A DNA stretch of 59,146 nucleotides from Flavobacteriaceae bacterium. GTDB taxonomy: Bacteria; Bacteroidota; Bacteroidia; Flavobacteriales; Flavobacteriaceae. Location: the NCBI GenBank assembly GCA_026709415.1, contig JAPOSZ010000022.1:1-59146 (forward strand), written 5' to 3'. This document shows, in pieces, positions 29,359-39,186 of the stretch. The position numbers were made by a program, and so were the translations under genes. A model generated the notes under the pieces. It did no database searches. It worked only from the letters and a program-made list of their open reading frames with translations, and was not told where the DNA came from. Each line of letters opens with the position of its first letter. Positions within the stretch are counted from its first letter, which is position 1.

Positions 29359-31369
29359 TTGGAAGAATCTCAAAGTTTAAAGAAACTTTATTCCTTTTTT
29401 CAGATAACCATCTATGGTTTGGTGTTATTAGAAGCATTGATGTATGTCTTTTATGATTTACCTCAATTATCCAAAATACAACCCATAATGCTTCGATTGC
29501 AACTATTTACCATATTCAATAATATAGTCTATTCCAAATTAGCCATCTTAGCATTAATCCTCATCACTTCAATCGGAACAAAACCCAGAAAAACACTGAA
29601 ACTAAACATCACAAAAGGGATTTTATTACCATTAGGTTTAGGCGTAACATTCATCACCATATCGATCCTATTCTACATCCAAAGTCTAGATGGGCTTGGA
29701 ACGATTAATCATTATGACATAATGTATGTCATCAGCTCATTGATGGGATCTGTGTTATTACATTCTGGATTGGATAATTGTTCTAAAGCAATAAAAAACC
29801 GATTATTGGACGATCGCTTCAATATTGAAAACGAAAGTTTCGAACAATCCACAACTAAAATCGATACAAAATATTCGATCAATATACCTACCAAATTCAT
29901 TTACCTAAATAAAGTTAAAAATGGTTGGCTAAATCTGACCAATCCTTTTCGTGGCACCATTGTGTTGGGGACGCCTGGTAGTGGAAAATCTTATTCTATC
30001 ATTTGTCCAGCTATTAAACAATTGATTAAAAAAAAAGTTTTCATTACTAATCTACGATTTCAAATATCCTGATTTAGCTCAAATGGCCTATTATCATTAT
30101 TTAATCAATCATCCCCCTGATAATCAAGCTAACCGACCCTTTGAATTTCATATGGTCAATCTAACGGATTTGGAATATTCTCGTAGAGTCAATCCACTGG
30201 CGCCACAATATATTGAAACATTAGCCGATGCCATTGAAACAGCAGAAAGTTTGATTGAGAGTTTAAGAAAATCTAACGAAATGTCTGGGGATAATCAGTT
30301 TTTCACTCAATCGGCTATCAATTACCTCTCAGCTTGCATTTTCTTTTTGAGTAAATATGAAAATGGAAAATACTCATCCCTCCCCCATGTTATGGCTCTT
30401 TTAAACCGATCTTATGATGAAATTTTCAATTTGCTATGGACCAATGATGAGTTAGAAAGTTTATTGTCTCCTTTCCGATCAGCTTATGATCATAAAGCCT
30501 TCAATCAACTAGAAGGTCAAATTGGCACTTTGAAAGTCAATATTTCAAGAATCAATACAAAAGAATCCGCTTGGGTGTTTTCAGGTCAAGATTTTAATTT
30601 GAGCATTTCAAATCCAAACCATCCAGCTCTATTGATCATTAGTAATAACCCCAAAACCCAAAACATTAATTCAGCAGCAAACTCGGTTTTACTCAACCGC
30701 ATTAGTAAACTTGTCAACACTCGCAATAATTACCCTTGTGGAATCATTATCGATGAGCTACCAACCATCTATTTTCATCGCATTCAAAATTTAATTTCAA
30801 CCGCTCGATCCCATAAAGTTGCCGTTGTATTGGGGATACAAGAATTACCACAATTAGTCGAAGGCTATGGAAAAACTGGAGCCGAAACGATTCTAGCTGT
30901 GATTGGAAATGTCATATCTGGTGCCGTGAGAAAAAAAGAAACTTTAGATTGGTTGGAAAAGTTGTTTGGTAAAATCAAGCAAATTAAAAAAGGCTATTCG
31001 GTGTCTAGAGGTGTTATATCCACTTCATTTAATGAACAATCGGATTATCTAATACCGGCTTCTAAAATTGCCGATTTACAAGCTGGACAAATCGTTGGAA
31101 AGTTAACTCAAGAAGCATTATCTATAAAACAACTAAAGCGATTCAGACCAGGGTTGGGAACCTATAATTGCAGAGTCGATTTGGATGTTTCTCAAATTGA
31201 AAATGAAAAACAAGCTTTTGTAACGCTACCAAAATATTATGATTTTGAGGAGAAGAAAGAAGAAATTTTATTCGAAAATTTCCAACGAATAAAAAGTGAT
31301 ATACAAAAGATAATTGAAGATTATACTGAACAACAAGCAAAAAGCTTCGCCCAAGATCAAGAAAGCTAG
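29359..31369 (+). pseudogene. VirD4/TraG-type conjugative coupling protein (MobC-like), frameshifted
   Basis: Two frames make one ~670-residue protein. The first part has four N-terminal membrane segments (ITIYGLVLLEALMYVFYDL, LAILALILITSIG, LGLGVTFITISILFYIQS, SSLMGSVLLHSGL) and Walker A GTPGSGKSYS near residue 204. It reads VFITN and then goes out of frame. Removing the C at 30052 would restore ITN-YDFKYPDLAQMAYYHYL, the expected family sequence. The second part holds the Walker B block CGIIIDELPTI, the IGNVISGAV region and the long C terminus. The product would couple relaxosome DNA to the Tra channel. The start is a TTG at 29359; other starts are possible. As written only a ~237-residue stump and an unstarted ATPase half are made, unless programmed frameshifting occurs. 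Confidence 0.85.
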
Positions 31370-31515
31370 TAAACCGTCAAAAAGGTTGAAAGGCACTTAA
31401 TGAATTTTTGTTAGTTCATAAAAATGTCAATGGCATTGAACAATAATAAATGATAGGAGTTGGGTAGTATTAAAAATAGATTTCCTGTAAGCTAAAACAT
31501 TCAATGCCTAGTTTT

Positions 31516-31866
31516 TTAATTCCTTGATTGTTCTCTTTGGATTTTTTGAGATGGGAGAGCTTCAACACTGGTAGCAATGATGTTGGTATATGTGTGGTTT
31601 TTACCATCACGCTGAATCGTTGTATTTTCGAGTCTTCCTTTAATCGATACTTCTTGTCCTTTATTGGCATGCTGCATTTTTTGAGCAACTGGACCAAACG
31701 CTTTAACATTGTGCCAGGTTGTCTTTTGTTGCCATTGTCCTGATTTATCCATGTATCTTAAATGGGTAGCTACCTGTAAAATGACCATCGATCCTGATTT
31801 ATTGGTATAGAATTTTGGAGTTTGGCCTAATCTTCCTTTGATTTCTACTCTGTTGGCATCATTCAT
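31516..31866 (-). CDS. ssb: Single-stranded DNA-binding protein
   Basis: 116 residues forming one OB fold: NRVEIKGRLGQTPKFYTN, MVILQVATHLRY, KTTWHNVKAFGPVAQKMQHANKGQEVSIKGRLE and YTNIIATSVEAL. The domain is complete, but the usual acidic C-terminal tip (DDxPF) is missing: the protein ends REQSRN. That matches the short SSB copies carried by mobile elements rather than the housekeeping SSB. It probably coats transferred strands. Confidence 0.92.
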   Translation of the reverse strand: MNDANRVEIKGRLGQTPKFYTNKSGSMVILQVATHLRYMDKSGQWQQKTTWHNVKAFGPVAQKMQHANKGQEVSIKGRLENTTIQRDGKNHTYTNIIATSVEALPSQKIQREQSRN

Positions 31867-31955
31867 GGTATATGATTTTTAAAATAACTTCATTGAGCTG
31901 TTTATAATAACTTTTATTTTATTGACTCTTAAATATGTTTCATTAACTTTTGGCA

Positions 31956-32348
31956 TTATTCAAACATTTTGTTTGGAAACCCTTTTGCTCTAACCTCCAT
32001 TTCAATGATTAGTTGTATCAAATCACAAACGCTTGATACAATTTGACTCAAATTGTGCATGATACATTCCCATTTTGATTGATTGATCAACCGGTTGATT
32101 GTCAAAATTCCTTTTGTCGTGGTAAAACCAAATGTTTGAACTTCTATTTCAGCTATTATCTGAATCCAATCTTTGTTTGCATTGAGTTGTGTCAGACTTA
32201 TGTCAAATGCTTTTTCAAGATTTAAATGATAGGACATGAATTTTTTCAAAATGGCTTGGTTCATTGATTGTTCTATGATCACTAGGTGAGCTTCCATGTT
32301 TGAATTTTCTTCAAAAACATTAATATTCAAACTAGAAATTGTGTCCAT
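31956..32348 (-). CDS. Hypothetical protein, 130 residues
   Basis: Soluble, helical-looking, with clusters of Ile/Leu (ILTINRLINQSKWE, LIQLIIEMEVRAKGF). The repeated EIEVQTFGFTTTKG and EMEVRAKGFPNK suggest two related halves. No family recognised. It lies 90 bases behind ssb on the same strand and may be the last gene of the element on this side. Confidence 0.45.
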   Translation of the reverse strand: MDTISSLNINVFEENSNMEAHLVIIEQSMNQAILKKFMSYHLNLEKAFDISLTQLNANKDWIQIIAEIEVQTFGFTTTKGILTINRLINQSKWECIMHNLSQIVSSVCDLIQLIIEMEVRAKGFPNKMFE

Positions 32349-32683
32349 TATTATGTGTTCATTTCTTTTGCCATCTTGAACCCTTAGATTAGAATACTGG
32401 TTTTAGCAGATACACAATTTCAATACCATACCAGTGAATCTTCAAGGGTTTTACACTATAAACTACAAATTTATACTTTTTTATTTTTATTACAAATATA
32501 ATATATTTTAATATTATATTTTATTTTGATTTTTTCAACGTTTCTAATCAATAATTAAACCATTTGATCAATCTCTCCTTATTTTTTTTGTCTTTATCAT
32601 CCAAGTAAATCATGATGAATCTCTCTCTTTTAAATCGTTACTCTTCAGTCTTGTTTTAATTAAAAATCCACGTTTAAACCTTT
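32349..32683. other. AT-rich intergenic region
   Basis: Upstream of the sigma-54 site lie ~330 bases of very AT-rich sequence with no supported gene. Sigma-54 activators bind upstream of such promoters, so an enhancer site could be here, but I see no clear dyad. Confidence 0.35.
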
Positions 32684-32698
32684 TGGCACAATAATTGC
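32684..32698 (+). promoter_or_regulatory. Sigma-54 (-24/-12) promoter
   Basis: The sequence TGGCACAATAATTGC fits the RpoN consensus TGGCAC-N5-TTGC exactly, preceded by a T as in the extended consensus. The predicted transcript start, ~12 bases on, leaves a ~110-base untranslated leader before the lipoprotein gene at 32822. None of the other TGGCAC occurrences I checked in the window has TTGC at the right spacing. Confidence 0.6.
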
Positions 32699-32821
32699 GG
32701 ATAAGTCAGTTACATGATTAACCAATTTTCTGAAAGCCATTATTTCTATTGTTATGCAGTGATGTGATCAGTGTTTGGTGATTCATAAAAACCAATATAA
32801 AATCTTAATTTATTTTCAACT

Positions 32822-35800
32822 ATGAAAAGAATTTTCATTCTATTTACAGTGGTTGCCTTAGTGGCAGCGGGCTGTAAAAACTATGATGACCGGTTTGATG
32901 ACCTCAACAGTCAGATAACGGCATTACAAGGTCAAGTCAATACCCTACAAGGGTTGTCTTCGACCGTCACGGCCCTCCAAACGACCATTGCGGGGATTCA
33001 AACGAGCGTCAAAGGGGATATCGACACGGCGGTGGCAGGGGTGAGCACCTCTTTAGGCACGGCCCTGACCCAAGCTCAGACAGCCCTCAATGCCCAGGTG
33101 GCCTCGATTTCGACGAGAGTGGAGGGCGTTTCGACGGATGTGACAGCGGCGTTGACGGCCGCTCAAACGGCTCTCAATGGGGAGATCAAGAAATTAGAAA
33201 CGGCCTTGAACCAGGCCGCGGCCAATAGCTTGTCCCAAGCCGATATTGAAAAACTCAAAGAGCAATTAGAGACGGCACAAGCGGCGGCGCTATCGACGGC
33301 TTTAGCCGGGATTCAAGCCGAACTCAAGAAATTAGAGGATGCCTTGACAGCGGCCTCGTCGGGGGCGTTGTCACAAGCGGATCTGGCCAAGCTACAAACC
33401 GATTTTGAAGAAAAATTGGCCGCCCTCCAAAAAGAATTGACCGACGAGTTAGGCGATGGGGGTTTCCACAGTGGTGATGTCACCATCACGTCGTCTGGCG
33501 GTTGGGCGGCCACCAAGATATCGCTCGCTGACAAAACACAAGTCAGTGGCAATATCACCATCAATACAAGCAATTTATCCGATGCGGAAGTGAGTGAACT
33601 CATTGACTGGGTGGGCAAGATCACCTTGATTTATGGGGATTTAACCATCACCCATACCGATAAAGATAACGTGTTGAAATTCGCGAATCTCAGCAGCGTG
33701 ACCAATTTGAACGATAGTCAGCCTCATGCCCACTATCCTGAATTGGCAACAGCCAGCCAAGTCGTGTTAGGTTCGGATAAGATTTTAACCGTGAAGCTGC
33801 CCAAACTAACCAAAACCATTTTTGACAGCGGTAAAGAATCGGAGGAAGAGGAAGAAGAAGATGCTCCTGATCATACGATTGAATTAGACGAAGGCACCGA
33901 GCTCACCTTATCGGCTTTGGCTTCTTATGAGGCGGACTTATCCATCGACTTAGGGGGTAATGCTGCGGTGATTGATTTGAGTTCACTAGCAGGAGTCTAT
34001 AGTTTGAAAGCGGATGGCAAAAAAGATAAAGACAAAAACTTGACCATCATTGGTCCCGATGAAGTTTCCTTACCGGAGTTGACCACCTTGGCCTTATTGC
34101 ATGTCAAAGACGTGCACAGCGTGACCGCTCCAAAAGTCAAGGGAGCCAATTTACAGATCAACGAAGATGTGGTCAGCGTGAATGTGGGCACCGATGAGGG
34201 CGCTCACATCAACACTTTGACGTTTACCGATGCGAATGATTTAGAGACCCTTCAAATCGGTGGGAATCCCGCCGCGGCCAATAAAGGCGGCACGGTGGTC
34301 ACCCTCAATGCAGAGAGCACGCCGGATCTCGAAAGAGCCCATATCCATGGGGGGTTTTCCGTCACGGTGGATGGTTTGGATGATTTTGAAGAAATCATCA
34401 CAGCCAGAAGCATCACTTCGCAAGTGGTTTTGAGAGGCACCGGCATCGAAGGCGATTTGGTCTTGGGTCATGAAAGTGGAGCTAATGGGATTTTAGTCAT
34501 CGAGCATAATACGGATATCGAATCCTTGGCAGCCGATAAAGTCAATAAACTCAAAGGCCTCTACGTCAAAGGCAACCATGATTTAGAAACCGTCAGTTTT
34601 GATGCGTTTAAAGTCCCCGGAAAACAAACTCTGGGTACAGGAGAGAAATGGTTTGAGGGAGATGGTTTTGTCATTGGTAAAGCGGGCTATGGGGCTTATA
34701 ATGATAGTGCTGAAAATCCCAATGACAACAAAAACAATTTGATTGCCAAAGAAATCACACAAGAGATTTTGAAAAGTAACAAATCGGTGGATCGTGCTGG
34801 AAAAATCGTCGACGAGACGGGTTTGAGTGATTTGGTGGATGTCTTAAAACACGCCGACACCAAGCGAGCGGTGATTTCCTTTGATGGCACGGAGGCTTTT
34901 AAAGGCCAAAGCAAAACGGCCGAGGCGGTCGAACTGGAAACAGAAGAAGACAACCATGAAGATTTGATCTTATTCCGAAAAGGCACAGCCAATATCAAGG
35001 GATCTGCTGGAGCGGCCAAAAGAGTGTTTTTAGTGAGTGGCTCCCCCACTGCCATTGATGCGAGTTCCAATCTGACCATCGGCGTTGGAGGAACGGGCTT
35101 TACTTCTTTTAACAGACCGATTAACCTTACGGATGGTGGTTCGGTCAAAAACTGGGTGAACGATATCAATGATGATGAAGTGAAAGACTTTTTTGACACC
35201 AATGATGTGGAAATCAATGCCGAAGTGGGCGGGCATCCTCGAGGATGGCTCACTTTTTACTCCGATAGAGAAGGTAATTTTGATGCCGATACGATTGGAA
35301 ACCAGGATGATGAAAGCAATGCGACTCCAAACGACAATCCGATTGGCTCGATTAAATTAACCATAGGGAATAGTAGAACAGGGGTATATTCGCATGAGGT
35401 CATTCTTCAAGTTGTCAATGAAGATGATGAGGATGATACCAATGATGAGTTAAAAGAGAATGTTCCATTTAGTGCAACACAAAAGAATGCCAAAACCTAC
35501 CTCAATGCAGATAATAGCACGAATGACGACACGGAACGTGGTTATGGTAGCTTGAATGACTTGGCGGATATTTTAATTCAAGCCTTTCCTTTATTCACGG
35601 GAACTGCTTCAACCCGGTCTGATTTGGCAGAACATGTCCCCTTTGGGATTAATGCTCGAGCCGATGGCATTATTGTTGATACCGATACGGGAACTTCAGA
35701 TAATGTGGCTGTTGTCGGCGTCTTAGATGCCCAAAGGATTCCTGATAGTAGTATTGATATCAAAATTGAGAATAAGATAGAAGTTCCAAAGCTTGATGAT

Positions 35801-36211
35801 GATGACGAAATTGTTACGGATGATGATGATAATACGGTTTATGTAAAATCGACCTTTTTCCAACCTGGCGGTGGCACGGGAAACAAAGTTGGAATCAGAC
35901 ATAAAAACATCAAAAACAATCTCAACACCATCCAGATTACGTTGACATCCAAAGCGGCTGGAGAAGATGAGACTACCATCGGAGATCCTGTTGAAGAAAC
36001 AGGTGGTGAAGAGGATAATTATAATTTGCCAACACCACCAACTGATATATCTAGTGCTACTGGTGCCACAGTTTTTGGAACGGGTACGATTGTAGAGTTA
36101 CCCATTGGAGATGATAATCCTAGAAGGTCTTCTTTGCCAAAAGCGGGAACAGATACGGCTGGAGCAGCCACAAGAGGAGGGGCTGAATTTAATCGACTCA
36201 GTTGGTTATAA
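32822..36211 (+). CDS. Large coiled-coil / repeat surface lipoprotein
   Basis: 1129 residues. Lipobox VAAGC (Cys18) follows a signal peptide. Residues ~25-215 are an Ala/Gln/Leu/Thr-rich heptad region (LNSQITALQGQVNTLQGL, many ALTxAQTALN units) predicted to form a long coiled coil, like a Lpp/leucine-zipper stalk. From ~218 come beta-solenoid-like strands with receptor-L-domain-like phrasing (GDVTITSSGGW, SGNITINTSNL, ITLIYGDLTITH, LKGLYVKGNHDLETV). Asp/Glu-rich segments follow, suggesting Ca2+ or cation binding (EEEEEEDAPDH, DDDDEIVTDDDD). The tail ends GGAEFNRLSWL. The gene is clearly richer in G and C than its neighbours, especially in the first kilobase. It is monocistronic: sigma-54-type promoter before, strong terminator after. 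Likely a surface stalk protein; function unknown. Confidence 0.85.
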   Translation: MKRIFILFTVVALVAAGCKNYDDRFDDLNSQITALQGQVNTLQGLSSTVTALQTTIAGIQTSVKGDIDTAVAGVSTSLGTALTQAQTALNAQVASISTRVEGVSTDVTAALTAAQTALNGEIKKLETALNQAAANSLSQADIEKLKEQLETAQAAALSTALAGIQAELKKLEDALTAASSGALSQADLAKLQTDFEEKLAALQKELTDELGDGGFHSGDVTITSSGGWAATKISLADKTQVSGNITINTSNLSDAEVSELIDWVGKITLIYGDLTITHTDKDNVLKFANLSSVTNLNDSQPHAHYPELATASQVVLGSDKILTVKLPKLTKTIFDSGKESEEEEEEDAPDHTIELDEGTELTLSALASYEADLSIDLGGNAAVIDLSSLAGVYSLKADGKKDKDKNLTIIGPDEVSLPELTTLALLHVKDVHSVTAPKVKGANLQINEDVVSVNVGTDEGAHINTLTFTDANDLETLQIGGNPAAANKGGTVVTLNAESTPDLERAHIHGGFSVTVDGLDDFEEIITARSITSQVVLRGTGIEGDLVLGHESGANGILVIEHNTDIESLAADKVNKLKGLYVKGNHDLETVSFDAFKVPGKQTLGTGEKWFEGDGFVIGKAGYGAYNDSAENPNDNKNNLIAKEITQEILKSNKSVDRAGKIVDETGLSDLVDVLKHADTKRAVISFDGTEAFKGQSKTAEAVELETEEDNHEDLILFRKGTANIKGSAGAAKRVFLVSGSPTAIDASSNLTIGVGGTGFTSFNRPINLTDGGSVKNWVNDINDDEVKDFFDTNDVEINAEVGGHPRGWLTFYSDREGNFDADTIGNQDDESNATPNDNPIGSIKLTIGNSRTGVYSHEVILQVVNEDDEDDTNDELKENVPFSATQKNAKTYLNADNSTNDDTERGYGSLNDLADILIQAFPLFTGTASTRSDLAEHVPFGINARADGIIVDTDTGTSDNVAVVGVLDAQRIPDSSIDIKIENKIEVPKLDDDDEIVTDDDDNTVYVKSTFFQPGGGTGNKVGIRHKNIKNNLNTIQITLTSKAAGEDETTIGDPVEETGGEEDNYNLPTPPTDISSATGATVFGTGTIVELPIGDDNPRRSSLPKAGTDTAGAATRGGAEFNRLSWL

Positions 36212-36249
36212 TCATCATAACTTAAGAGTCCCCACTCCTTTAAACTTAA

Positions 36250-36277
36250 AAGCCCTTCGATTGAAGGGCTTTTTTTT
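36250..36277 (+). terminator. Rho-independent terminator of the large lipoprotein gene
   Basis: Perfect 9-bp stem AAGCCCTTC / GAAGGGCTT with a GATT loop followed by a run of T. It lies 38 bases after the stop codon. Confidence 0.9.
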
Positions 36278-36792
36278 ATGTGAATTGACTCATAGAGATT
36301 TTGAATTGCTATACCATCAATTGATCATGGATTGGAAATCAAATACCTAAAAAATGAATGTCAAAATTTTAAATCCACCAACCCCATACTTTGTTTGAGA
36401 TAGAAAAAGCTTTATTGAAGCCATCATGATAAGAAAAACAACCAATTAAGTATAACTCCAATATTGAAATTTTTTAAATATTGACCTCTCGATTGACTGA
36501 GTATAGTCATTGCATTGATGTGCTAAAACGTTAGCAAATTCAAGCTCACGATGTAACAAACAATTAGAGCTCCATTCTATTGGGGATAGAACAATTTTCT
36601 TCACTTCAATGTACATCTCAAAAATTGGCAAAAAAGAAGCAACTGGTCCTCGACTAATTTTAAATTAACTTTTCTTTAGTTTGAGGAATTAAAATGTACA
36701 AAAAGGCGATGGCTTTTGGCATTTTTGCATCATGTTCCCATTTGATTTTGGTAATCCTTTAAACTGAATGGCTGAATGTCGATACTGTTGTC
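36278..36792. other. Intergenic region, no gene recognised
   Basis: About 515 AT-rich bases between the terminator and the small membrane protein pair. A 61-codon minus-strand frame (36446-36631) has no recognisable product and I do not call it. Confidence 0.4.
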
Positions 36793-37068
36793 ATGACTGA
36801 AAAAGAACCTCCAACAAAAAAAATAATCGGCTTTAAACCCTCTAAAGATTTACTTTGGAAGAACTTATCGATGGGCATCATGAATTATTTTAAACGCCCT
36901 TCTCGAAAGATGTTTTGGTATAATTTCTCAACGGTTATCGTTCTGATGACCTTGTCGGGGTATCTCGTTGGAAAAATTCAAAATCATATCAACCACTATG
37001 ATTTAATAAAACGAGGCGTTCCAGAACTTGAAGAACATGAGATAACATTGAATTCAATCATAGACTGA
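36793..37068 (+). CDS. Small single-pass membrane protein
   Basis: 91 residues with a basic N terminus (KKIIGFKPSKDLLWKNL), one membrane helix (FWYNFSTVIVLMTLSGYLVG) and an acidic C terminus. No family recognised. Only 5 bases separate it from the next gene, so the two form an operon. Confidence 0.55.
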   Translation: MTEKEPPTKKIIGFKPSKDLLWKNLSMGIMNYFKRPSRKMFWYNFSTVIVLMTLSGYLVGKIQNHINHYDLIKRGVPELEEHEITLNSIID

Positions 37069-37073
37069 GCGCC

Positions 37074-37442
37074 ATGCCCATTTCAAATAATATAGGAATA
37101 TTGATACTGATTGTATTAGCTCCCATATTGATTTTTTTGATTCCACTATACCATGTGATCTTCAAACAACCCAAAAATCGATTTTGCATTCCATTATATG
37201 TTTTTGGAGCCATATTTTCATTCTTTTGGGGCATTAATTTAGCTATACTTGATGGACAAAACCATCTTGAAAACCATGTCTTTGAACTAAAATGGACCGA
37301 TTCTAAAAATCAATCCAAACATATCGCTAGACTATATTATAAAGAAGGCAAACCATTGGATTTACAAGCTAGATTCAAAAGAACCATCGATACTTATGTC
37401 AATGACGCTAAAAAAGAGTTTTATGAATTTCTTTTAGATTGA
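37074..37442 (+). CDS. Small membrane protein, 122 residues
   Basis: Two membrane helices (IGILILIVLAPILIFLIPLYHVIF and IPLYVFGAIFSFFWGINLA), then a soluble basic tail (FKRTIDTYVNDAKKEFYEFL). The topology resembles small PLDc_N-like or inner-membrane accessory proteins, but no signature is certain. Coupled to the gene just upstream. Confidence 0.55.
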   Translation: MPISNNIGILILIVLAPILIFLIPLYHVIFKQPKNRFCIPLYVFGAIFSFFWGINLAILDGQNHLENHVFELKWTDSKNQSKHIARLYYKEGKPLDLQARFKRTIDTYVNDAKKEFYEFLLD

Positions 37443-37573
37443 TTCCATTTTACATGATGAGTTACTCCAGAAATCAAGCCACATAATGAATCTAGTTTTG
37501 TCTCCTATAACGACCCATTACTGTTGTTTAATCAAAAAAACATACCATTAAGTATTGAAGACATGATCATCCT

Positions 37574-38785
37574 TTAGCTATAGCCTAGTTTTGTTTTTTG
37601 TTTTCCAATACCATAAGTGGTCCACCAAGAACACAAGACGCCCAATACAATAACCGTCAACAAGACGAGCAACAAATTCGTGAATTCAAAACGAACGGGA
37701 TACGGCAAGAACGTTCCTGGAACATACAAAAAGGGCTTTTTACTTTGAATCAAAACAAGAGTGGAACCCAATAAAAGGCCGAAGCACACACCAATACAAC
37801 AAATCTGCAATCCAACATAAAAAAATATGTGCCGAATTTGTTGGAGTGTTAACCCCAAAGAAAGAAATATGCTGAATTGAGGTTTTTTGACGATAATCAT
37901 CATGATCAATGAGCCAACCACATTAAAAAGGGCAATGATCATTACCAATGTAAAAATGAAATAAATAGCCAAATGTTCATTGTTAAGCATTCTGTAGAGA
38001 GCGGCATTTTGTTCCAACTTCGTTTTTATGACAAATGGTTGTTCAATCAAAGTGTTTAAATCATCATGGAGTTCTTTCATTGAATAAAATGGACTGGTTG
38101 TTAATAAAAGTGAACTGTATTGATTTGGATTTAATTCCAAGAGCTTTTGAGCTGATTCTAACGAACTATAGACATAACGGTTATCAAGCTCTTGACTGAT
38201 CTGGTAAAAACCGACGACATTAAATGGCTCTGTTGTATACCCTCTTGCAAAAAATCCCAAACGCTTTGGTTTTTTTGGAACCATTATTTGTATTATTTCA
38301 TTTTCTCGAGCCCCGATCATGTCCAATTCTGAAACAATACCATACCCCATAATCACTTGCTTGGATTCTTTAATTGGCCAAAAACCACACGGCATGATGG
38401 TATCCAGTGGTATAATTCGATTGTACTCCGGCTTCACCCCTTTAATAAAGGCAACTTTATTTCTTTGCCCTCGATTTAAAAACACTTTTTCTTGGATTTC
38501 TGGCGTGGCCAACTGAATTTTTTCATTTTGATTGATTCCTTGCAAAGTCAAAGAATCAATAGTGATATACTTTCCTTCTTTGGGAAAAACAGTATAGGGG
38601 GCATAAAAAAAGTTATTAAGCGATAATCCAAATTCCTTAAGGCCTCCAAAAGCACTCAATACTACAAATAAGGCCATTGAAATAATAGTAATTAAAATCA
38701 ATGCAAGGAGATTGATGCGATTGACAATCGTTTGTTGATTTGGTGAAAAAAGATATCGGAACGCGACTTTAAATGATAACAACAA
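37574..38785 (-). CDS. FtsX/LolE-family ABC transporter permease
   Basis: 403 residues with the MacB/FtsX layout. Membrane helix 1 is at the N terminus (LLALILITIISMALFVVLSAF), then a ~200-residue periplasmic domain, then three C-terminal helices (IYFIFTLVMIIALFNVVGSLIMMIIV, ICCIGVCFGLLLGSTLVLI, LLLVLLTVIVLGVLCSWW). The N terminus (FKVAFRYLFSPN, NRINLLALI) resembles LolC/LolE-type permeases that release lipoproteins from the inner membrane. It follows rbfA after 17 bases, a common flavobacterial pairing. The ATPase partner is not adjacent. Confidence 0.85.
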   Translation of the reverse strand: MLLSFKVAFRYLFSPNQQTIVNRINLLALILITIISMALFVVLSAFGGLKEFGLSLNNFFYAPYTVFPKEGKYITIDSLTLQGINQNEKIQLATPEIQEKVFLNRGQRNKVAFIKGVKPEYNRIIPLDTIMPCGFWPIKESKQVIMGYGIVSELDMIGARENEIIQIMVPKKPKRLGFFARGYTTEPFNVVGFYQISQELDNRYVYSSLESAQKLLELNPNQYSSLLLTTSPFYSMKELHDDLNTLIEQPFVIKTKLEQNAALYRMLNNEHLAIYFIFTLVMIIALFNVVGSLIMMIIVKKPQFSIFLSLGLTLQQIRHIFFYVGLQICCIGVCFGLLLGSTLVLIQSKKPFLYVPGTFLPYPVRFEFTNLLLVLLTVIVLGVLCSWWTTYGIGKQKTKLGYS

Positions 38786-38802
38786 ACAATATAAAATACG
38801 AG

Positions 38803-39186
38803 TTAAATCAATTCTTCAGAGATACCTGAGTTCTGGTTTCTGAAAATAGCTTGCTCAATGCCTTGGATGTAATCTAAGGTATCATCCAAATAAAAATGGA
38901 TGTCTGGAAATCGCTTCATTTGTTTTCCATATCTTTTGACCACATCGTATTTGATTTGAGCTCTTTTTTTTTCAAGTTGATCAATCATTGATTGGCCATT
39001 ATCTGTGGGAAAAACACTTAAATAAATTTTGGCTAAAGAACCATCAGCAGTAACGCGCACATTGGACACACTAATGATTAATCTCGAAACGCTTTCTTTT
39101 TTTGAAATCTCCAAAAAATATTGTGAAAAGGTTTTCTGAAGTAATCGATTGATTTTTTTTTGTCTTTGAGTCAACTTTGGTTCCAT
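38803..39186 (-). CDS. rbfA: Ribosome-binding factor A
   Basis: 127 residues, a KH-type fold. Family features: ISVSNVRVTADGSLAKIYLSVF, followed by the RYGKQMKRFPDIHFYLDDTLDYIQGIEQAI block. RbfA binds the 30S subunit and aids 16S rRNA maturation and cold adaptation. It begins the rbfA-permease operon. Confidence 0.93.
   Translation of the reverse strand: MEPKLTQRQKKINRLLQKTFSQYFLEISKKESVSRLIISVSNVRVTADGSLAKIYLSVFPTDNGQSMIDQLEKKRAQIKYDVVKRYGKQMKRFPDIHFYLDDTLDYIQGIEQAIFRNQNSGISEELI

Noticed and set aside
34696-35253. 185-codon antisense frame in the large lipoprotein gene
   Set aside because: Shadow of a GC-richer coding region; Ser/Leu-rich with no domain, start signal or neighbour.
36446-36631. 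61-codon minus-strand frame
   Set aside because: No recognisable product and no promoter or neighbour support.
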